From: Anodontia alba
Lineage: Eukaryota; Mollusca; Bivalvia; Lucinida; Lucinidae
DNA: 64,000 bases
NCBI GenBank assembly: GCA_964016985.1
Contig: OZ024827.1
Location: 23,205,275 to 23,269,274, forward strand
Direction: 5' to 3'
Under the pieces are notes generated by a model. It saw only the letters and a list, made by a program, of their open reading frames with translations. It did no database searches and was not told the origin of the DNA. Below are positions 1 to 64,000 of the stretch, piece by piece. Numbering within the stretch: position 1 is the first letter of the stretch; each line of letters begins with the position of its first letter. Both the position numbers and the translations under genes were made by a program.

Positions 1-895
1 ACTGCAGCCAAAATATAGGTCAAGGTTACCAGGTCAAGGTATCTGCCAAGTCAGTACATTGAGGAGAAGCACTTTGCAAGGTTTGATGGTTGTAGGCCTT
101 GTAGTTGAGGAAATATCGAACGTCGACGCAAAATATGTCAAAGTCACTGGAGCGCAAAATATAGGTCAAGGTCACCGGGTCAAGGTACCTGCCAAGTCTG
201 TACATCTAGGAGAAGCACTATGCAACGTTTGGTAGTTGTACGCCTTATAGTTGAGAAGATCTGGAATGTCAACGTAAATTGTGTCAAAGTCAATGGAGCG
301 CAAAATATAGGTCAAGGTCACTGGGTCAACATATCTGCCAAGTCAGGAGGTCAGGGAGATGTGTCATGCAAGGTATGATGACAAATGGAAAAGTGGGCAC
401 CTATGTCGCAAAGTTGGGAGGTCAGGGAGATGTTTCATGCAAGGTTTGATGGTTGTTTAGTCTTGAAGTTGATTAAAATACTAACTTTGACAAAGACGAA
501 CAGACAGACAAATGGAAAAGTGGGCACCTATGTCGCAAAGTTGGGAGGTCAGGGAGATGTTTCATGCAAGGTTTGATGGTTGTTTAGTCTTGTAGTTGAT
601 TAAAATACTAACTTTGACATAAATGTCGAACTTCGACATAAATGTTGACAGACGGACGGACGAATGGACAGACATACGGAAAAGCGGACGCCTATGTTGC
701 AAAGTCAGGAGGTCAGGGAGATGTTTCATGCAAGGTGTGATGGTTGTTTAGTCTTGTAGTTGATTAGAATACTAACTTCGACATAAATGTCGAACGTCGA
801 CATAAATGTTGACAGACGGACGGATGGCTTGACGGACGGACGGACAGAAAATCGGAAGCCTATATCACACCCTGCTACAAGCAGGTGCGATAAAA
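1..895. repeat. Tandem-array tail of a mobile element
   Basis: Three units of about 147 bp (from ~8, ~152, ~298) built on GGTCAAGGTCACNGGGTCAA, then units carrying GGAGGTCAGGGAGATGTTTC (~345, ~418, ~545, ~705). The right end has a (GGAC)n run and a short hairpin CACCCTGCTACAAGCAGGTG (868-887). It extends beyond the left edge. No coding content. Probably a non-autonomous element; class uncertain. Confidence 0.6.
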
Positions 896-1084
896 TGTAT
901 GGTCTTTGTTTAAAATTTAGGACAAAGAGGGTAAGTGATGAACTTGTCCAAATATTATGTTAAATATGGTAGCTTATGAAGGTGAAAAATCAAACTTAGA
1001 CCTCCTAGTGGCATGTTTTCAAAATAAAGGTTTTAATAAAGTTGTTTTTTTCTTTATTCAAAATGAATGAATGTTTTTACAGCG

Positions 1085-1116
<32 letters not shown>

Positions 1117-1169
1117 AAAATGAAGGCTTAATAGACATTTGTATCAAGCTTGAACTGCTTTCTTGCTAT

Positions 1170-1393
1170 TACACTACAACCTCTTTATAACACTATTGTT
1201 GGGGTCTAAATCATAAACCGTGTTAGCTATCCAACCGTGCTATAACCAAACAAAAATGTATAGATTATATAGAAAAATGACCATTTATGGTCATTTTTCT
1301 ATATAATCTATACATTTTTGGGTTCCATCTTTGAACTGTATTATATATAATACCATTTTATAACGAATCATGTTATAAAGAGGTTGTGCTGTA
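1170..1393. mobile_element. Foldback MITE, CAACCTCTTTATAACAC termini (copy 1)
   Basis: 224 bp. Termini TACACTACAACCTCTTTAT and its complement; a near-perfect inner hairpin around 1252-1322 containing TATAGATTATATAGAAAAAT. A second copy of the same length lies at 34574-34797, and a decayed one at 33178-33360. Confidence 0.75.
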
Positions 1394-1963
1394 TTTAAGA
1401 TTCCTAAATGTATTATATCTCACGGTAAATGTCCTTGAATTTCTTACATTGAAATTCTGACAAAATGGTATATGCAAACAGTGCAGACCAAAATCAGACG
1501 GTCTGATCAGGGTCTACACTATCATTCCATTATGGTTTTTTTTCAACAACACATGCATTAACAACAAATCTTAAGTCGAAAAAGTACGGAATAAAAAATT
1601 CTTAATTTTAGGACATTTACTGTAATACTTCTCATAAAAGTGACCGACTTATAAAACCTGTAGCTAGCAATGGTGATCCAGAAAGACATATGTGACATAC
1701 ACTGGCAGCAGTTCCAAAAATCTTTTTATTTTTTTTTTTTCACAAAACTTACAGTGATCTTTTTTTGAAAGGTTTTTCAACAAACCTGCCAGAACAAAAC
1801 TTGAAGCATTTTTGGGAAAACATGAAAAAAAAAAAAAATACAGGCTTTTAAACATTTGTTTAATCAAAATATAGACTTTAAAGGCTTAGCACATATTTCT
1901 GGCAAAATACACAGGTTTTAAAGGTTTTGCTAGGAGGCCTGCATATTAATAAACCATATATAC

Positions 1964-59819
<57,856 letters not shown>

Positions 59820-60430
59820 TTTTCAAAACTCGCTCAATTGTTTATTTACATCTAGCGCCGAAATGGAGGTAGGAAAACCTACAAGGGCGACAACTGCATT
59901 TGAACTGAGATTCGAACCCGTCAACCTCGATGCGGATGCAAACAAAAGATCAAGGACTCCATAATTTATGCAACGTTTCAGAGTGAAAATATACTATTTT
60001 GAGAAACTCAGTAGGTACAGGTCGATCATTTTTTATTGAGATACGTTTTAATATTTTTTCTGGACTCTTGAATTACAGTAATTTTGGTGTGTATCGATGT
60101 TATTTGTCGGTTCAGGACAGTTGGGTTACACGATTCGTAACCAGCTGTTTCGTCCTTGACACCAGGAAGTGCAGGTTACGAAAACGACTACTAAAATACT
60201 ATTACTGATTTGAGTATTCCATGAAGATACTATTCCACCATTTGTGTTGTTGTTTTATATACATGTTCATTTATTTTGGTACAGTAATTTACCAAATGTA
60301 CAGCTCAGTATATATATTTCTAAATCCATCTAAATACCTTCATCTCCCAATTATAATGCCAGGTGGAGTCTCAGCAGACCCGTGCTATGTGATCTTATGA
60401 ACATTCATGAAGGAACATTCTATATACAGG
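59820..60430. other. MTBP 5' flank, no gene recognised
   Basis: Presumed MTBP leader and promoter side. No TATA box stands out. 59909-59919 reads, on the minus strand, as a pol III B box (GGGTTCGAATC), probably a scrap of a tRNA-derived SINE about 90 bp upstream of the start codon. Confidence 0.4.
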
Positions 60431-60452
60431 GTTAATAGCAAGATAAAATCAC

Positions 60453-61195
60453 GTGGCTTCTGCATTTGATAGCTCCAGGAAAGCTGCTTATTTTTCATCC
60501 AAAATGTATAGATATACTGAAATGAGAGAGACTGCTTACAACACACTAGTACGTCCCAAGTTAGAATATGCCTCTCCCATATGGGACCCTCATACAAAGG
60601 ATAAGATTTCTCAAATAGAAAAAGTTCAGCGTCGAGCCGCACAATGGACCACCAGTAACTATGACTATAGGTCCAGTGTCACATCCATGATAGAAAACTT
60701 AGGATGGCGGACCCTCGAACAAAGAAGGTCAGACGCCCGCGTATGCCTGTTTTACCGGATTTTCTATGGGCTTGTGGCATTTCCCATCCGAGATTATATC
60801 CAACCCAAAACTTGGACTTCTAAAAATTGCCACTCAATGACTTTCCGTCAGATTCACACCCACAGAAACTTCTGTAAATACTCATTCTTTCCACTAGCCA
60901 TAGTTCAGTGGAATGCCCTCCCTGAATCGGTCGTATGTTTGCCAATCCTTGATGCATTCAAGGAAGAAGTTGGTAAACTGCACCACTCCCGCCCCTAGGT
61001 CCCAAAAGTGATGTTTTTAATTTTTGTTTTTAAGCCTTCTACCTCAATTACTATTTTCACCCTATCACCTTTTATCCTCTCACTATCCCCTCTTTATTCT
61101 TTTGTCTATATTTTCCTTCTTCTTTCAGCACGACAGAGCCCACCTGCCTAGAATGCCTTCGAGGGCGTGAGGCAGTATACGGAGAAAGAAAAGAA
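60453..61195 (+). pseudogene. LINE (jockey/CR1 group) C-terminal fragment and 3' end
   Basis: Open frame to 60998: ETAYNTLVRPKLEYASPIWD, KISQIEKVQRRAAQWTTSNY, LGWRTLEQRRSDARVCLFY and QWNALPESV are typical of the end of jockey/CR1/L2-group reverse transcriptases. The catalytic domain is missing. After the stop, a CT-rich region and AGAATGCCTTCGAGGGCGTG ending in an AAAGAAAAGAAAGAAAA tail represent the 3' UTR. Confidence 0.85.
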
Positions 61196-61492
61196 AGAAA
61201 ATTTAACCTTATTACAGCACATACCCCTATAAGCGCACAGTCAAGCAAATCCGTAGTCTTCAGAATTACAGCCATTGTACTTTTTGTCTACTTTGTAAAG
61301 GCATATGTTGTGGGTACTCTTTCGAATTGCATGGACTTGTCGATGCAATTCAAATTAATACCCACAACATATGCTGTTATAAAGAAAATTAGACAAAAAA
61401 TGGCATAATCATCATCAAATAATCCTTTCTGATTTTTTTAAATGTACCCTTAATAGGTAGATACATATTTTACCACAACTGAGTGTTCCAAG

Positions 61493-61667
61493 TGTAGCGT
61501 GAAACGGGGTCTTCTACGAAGTCAAGCACTGCGGTCAGCCATCCAGGTACTAACCGCCTTCTCCGTTGCTTAACTTTGTAAAAAAGCCAATCACTCTACC
61601 AGTGTCGCCTTAAAAGCCGGCTTCCACAGCGAAGCTGTAGAAGTGATATATATACTGTTCTGTTACT
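61493..61667 (-). repeat. 3' LTR of the TRIM
   Basis: 175 bp; the first base is A instead of T. 5S-like block at 61521-61576, with one change in the C box (GGATGGCTGACC). Confidence 0.85.
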
Positions 61668-61687
61668 TTCTCCCCCTCTTCTCTTGA
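61668..61687 (-). promoter_or_regulatory. TRIM polypurine tract
   Basis: On the minus strand AAGAGAAGAGGGGGAGAA directly ahead of the 3' LTR, the place where plus-strand priming occurs in LTR retrotransposons. Confidence 0.8.
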
Positions 61688-61772
61688 CTTCACTTTGTCC
61701 CGAAGTCACACGCCGCACTAGGCAAATCCGAGGGCGGAGCCTATATGCAACACACTGAGGACACTGTCTGCC

Positions 61773-61790
61773 ATCCCACCGCTGCCACCA
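61773..61790 (-). promoter_or_regulatory. TRIM primer binding site, tRNA-Leu type
   Basis: TGGTGGCAGCGGTGGGAT, one base after the 5' LTR, is an 18 nt exact complement of the 3' end (with CCA) of animal tRNA-Leu(AAG/UAG) as I remember it. Confidence 0.85.
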
Positions 61791-61791
61791 A

Positions 61792-61967
61792 TGTAGCATG
61801 AAATCGGGTCTTCTACGAAGTCAAGCACTGTGGTCACCCATCCAGGTACTAACCCCGATCTCCGTTGCTTAACTTTGTAAAAAAAGCCAGTCATTCTACC
61901 AGTGTCGCCATAAAAGCTGGCTTCCACAGCGAGGCTGTAGAAGTGATATATATACTATTCCGTTACA
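61792..61967 (-). repeat. 5' LTR of the TRIM
   Basis: 176 bp. Contains the better preserved 5S-like block (61820-61875). TGTAACGGAATAG start, CATGCTACA end, with a TATATATATCACTT stretch near its start. Confidence 0.85.
61832..61875 (-). promoter_or_regulatory. 5S rRNA-like internal control region in the TRIM LTR
   Basis: On the minus strand: A box AAGTTAAGCAACG (61863-61875), intermediate element GGTTAGTACC (61845-61854), C box TGGATGGGTGACC (61832-61844). Offsets between the three boxes (21 and 31 nt) are the same as in animal 5S rRNA, with no indel. The remaining 5S sequence on either side is not convincingly conserved, so this is a 5S-derived promoter, not a 5S gene. The 3' LTR has the same block at 61533-61576. 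Confidence 0.85.
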
Positions 61968-62398
61968 CAAGTAATTTTGAAGAACCTAAGCGCAGAGTGC
62001 TGTTGAATACGGTAGTTTTCTTATTTCTCCAGGAAAGCAAATGTAGGTATGCAGAATTGCCACAATGAGGCTTTTTTAATGCATACATGTACCCCAACAT
62101 GTTTCATGGAGAAATATATATTTTTTTCTGGTTACTTTTCATATCTGGAGCTACATGTATAGTGGCTGCTGATGGCGTAATAATGTTAGGAATTGCATTT
62201 CAGTCATGGATGCAAGAAAATATACACTATGCCACATGTCCACAGCAAAGTCCGAACATACAAACTAGTGCAATCTGCTTTGGGTCAAGTACTACTCAAC
62301 TGGTTAGACTGTCAATCTATCTGTCATTGCTGAGTTGCTTAATTTCTGATTGCTGAACTCAATAGTGCTGTCCATAGCGATCCAGGGTCACAAAAAAA

Positions 62399-62680
62399 AA
62401 AAAAAAATGGTAAGAGAAAAGTCCAGGGAGTGCCACAATCACAAACCGCAGCCCTTCCCAGACACCAAGAGGAAGAGGAAACAGACAAAACCAAACAAGC
62501 AACAAATGTAGGAAAAGCACTAAGATTAGCTCCCTCTTCCCCAAGCGAGGTAATCGCAATGCTAAAAGGACTGAAAAACACAAGAACAAAATAACACAAG
62601 GTAAGACAAATCGCCTCGTAGAATAAACCACAAAGCAACAAAGAGTGATTAACACTGGGACAAGTCTAATAGCAGGGCCT
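62399..62680 (-). repeat. Dispersed repeat with ACCTCGC.TGGGGAAGAGGG core (copy, minus)
   Basis: Inverse of 31000-31300: AGTCCAGGGAGTGCCACAAT, CGCAGCCCTTCCCAGACACC, CGAGGTAATCGCAATGCTAA. An A run at its left edge may be a retroposition tail. Confidence 0.6.
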
Positions 62681-64000
62681 TACAAATCCATTGCCCAACT
62701 GCCTGGGACAAGTCCAAATCTTGGCTGGGCAAGTGATTTTTTATTTCACTTGCCCAGAAAAATGTATAGAATATATAAGGAATATTGTAATTCCAAGCTA
62801 TTTTCAAGATCCTGTGGAGTGGACTGCCGGGCAAATGGTTGAAACTTGAATTTGTCAGGCCCTGCTAATAGCCACATAACTTCCATAGGCATTGATCATG
62901 AAATAATTTCTATGGCCATTCTTCCCATCTGCAGATTCAAGAAGGACAGTTGTAAGTTACTTGTGAAAGTATGTGCACAGAATACCTGTTAACCACTGAG
63001 AGGACTAAGACTGCCCTGAAAAAAGTGTGAGTACTCAGTGTGTTAATTCACCTGCACGACTTGGGCTTTTAAACTGTTGACTGGGCTATAAACTCCAACT
63101 CACACAATTAAAATTAATTTCTGACCATAAAATATCCTAGGAAATGCCTTTACCGGTATATTATTTGAATGTCTGGAAAGAGTTTATTGAACATTTTACA
63201 GATCTGTAAGCGATTGTTGCCTTTTTTTCAGTGCAAGAATGACATCCACTCAAGTGACTGTGATGTCAAGATCATGATCTGAGGAATTTGATGGGCAAGT
63301 ACGTGTTAAGGTGAGCTATCCTGTACAATGGTAACAAGACGTTTCGCCTTAAGACACAGTTTAAGTATTGACACAAACATCATTTTCTAGAAGGGCAGTT
63401 ATCAGTTACTGGGGAACAAATGGGCACTTTGTAAATTGTAAGCCCCCTTTAAAAGAATCAGAATCTGCCAAATAAACACTCAGTACCCCCATAATTAGGT
63501 ACATTTCCATGTCCCCAAAACCCTTGGAAGTCCCTATCTTCATCACTTAAATTATAGCCATCCTATATTAGGGTTGGTATAAAACATACCATGTAATTGC
63601 ATACTTTTGAGGGGAAATAAAACATATCATTATTGAGTCAGGAAATAAAGAATTATATATGTGTGTTAGCCTGTTGGTTTCAACACTGTGCAAAAATATT
63701 TGTTATAATTTTGATTATGGAGGACTTTAGTCATAATATTTGGTCATGTAAATCAAATAAAATGTTTGAACATTTTGTAGCTATACAGTTTCTTTATTAT
63801 TCATACCAGTTAGTCCTTACACCATATGTGAAAAGGAAGAATGAGGGCTTTCTTGCTCACGTATATATTCTGCAGTATACAATGATTCTGAACTTGGTCA
63901 GTGAAGGTCCTGATCAGAGTATGTGAATGAACAGGCTACTCTGGGCTTTCATTGCCAGCATATGGCATAAGCGCTCTTTTTTTTTGTGCTTTATGACGGC
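62681..64000. other. Right end, no gene recognised
   Basis: Only short hairpins (CTTGGCTGGGCAAGTG / CACTTGCCCAG at 62710-62760; the CCTGATCAGAG type at 63905). Open stretches such as 63633-63926 show no recognisable motif. Confidence 0.5.

Larger units (their letters stand above)
61493..61967 (-). mobile_element. Cassandra-like TRIM: miniature LTR retrotransposon with 5S rRNA-like LTRs
   Basis: 475 bp, read on the minus strand. CAAG is duplicated at 61489-61492 and 61968-61971, and the uninterrupted relative at 48701-49055 shows the site without it. LTRs 61792-61967 (5') and 61493-61667 (3') begin TGTAACGG/AGTAACAG and end CTACA. The 124 bp interior has a primer binding site directly after the 5' LTR and a purine tract directly before the 3' LTR, and no coding capacity. 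Each LTR has a 5S rRNA-like block. LTRs differ at roughly 18 positions by eye, so the insertion is not recent. It needs proteins of an autonomous LTR element from elsewhere. Confidence 0.88.
61200..62014. mobile_element. MITE, TACCGTATTCG-type termini (copy 3), carrying the TRIM
   Basis: Left end decayed (AACCTTATTACAGCACATAC); shares CCCCTATAAGCGCACAGTCA with 48701-49055; right end GCAGAGTGCTGTTGAATACG. Hairpin at 61300-61385. Split by the element at 61493-61967. Confidence 0.75.

Noticed and set aside
1664..1867. Terminal MTBP exon in the left 2 kb
   Set aside because: No segment resembling the vertebrate VIDWVL end with an acceptor in phase 0 was found; open stretches there are low-complexity.
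61521..61875. Two genuine 5S rRNA genes in tandem
   Set aside because: Only the internal promoter block is 5S-like; the rest of the unit diverges, and LTR-type ends, primer site, purine tract and target duplication explain the pair.

Overview
This is eukaryotic, intron-rich, AT-rich DNA, packed with mobile elements. It most likely comes from a bivalve mollusc. That is inferred from the repeat style (many foldback MITEs, mariner/Tc1, RTE-like and gypsy elements, tRNA-derived SINEs) and from a host protein that is clearly metazoan but far from vertebrate; no species can be named from sequence alone.

One host gene fills nearly the whole window on the minus strand: MTBP, the partner of Treslin/TICRR in DNA replication origin firing. 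I assembled 20 coding exons (59819 down to 1964). They join with matching splice phases at every junction into 816 codons without a stop, and they align with vertebrate MTBP from its first residues to near its C terminus. The last short exon is not seen and probably lies beyond the left edge. Almost all other DNA sits in MTBP introns or in its 5' flank.

Layout from left to right. 1-900: tandem-repeat tail of a mobile element. 900-25,400: MTBP exons 20 to 10 among dense foldback MITEs and three tandem-array elements. 25,500-29,450: a truncated RTE-like LINE, a hAT-like non-autonomous element and a nearly intact Tc1-like transposon whose first catalytic Asp is Asn. 29,800-38,800: exons 9 to 4 with more MITEs, a 1.15 kb tandem-array element and a 51-unit CA repeat. 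39,343-40,682: a mariner with one premature stop. 41,463-46,837: a young Ty3/gypsy retrotransposon (5 LTR differences in 232) with serine-tRNA primer site. 46,900-54,900: a SINE nested in a MITE, exons 3 and 2, and a second long tandem array. 54,900-59,820: intron 1, with a LINE remnant and a 2.6 kb TIR element carrying an internally deleted RTE copy. 59,783-59,819: exon 1. 60,400-64,000: LINE remnant, then the most unusual item in the window.

That item, at 61493-61967 on the minus strand, is a 475 bp terminal-repeat retrotransposon in miniature. It has two ~175 bp LTRs with TG...CA ends, a 4 bp target duplication, an 18 nt primer site matching a leucine tRNA 3' end, and a purine tract. Each LTR carries a 5S rRNA-like internal promoter (A box, intermediate element, C box) with exact 5S spacing. 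This is the architecture of the Cassandra TRIMs known from plants, here in an apparent animal genome.

Nested insertions give a relative history: GGCCC-ended foldback element inside an older repeat (2324), TTAA element inside a GGCCC element (30634), gypsy inside a MITE (41463), SINE inside a MITE (46941), TRIM inside a MITE (61493).
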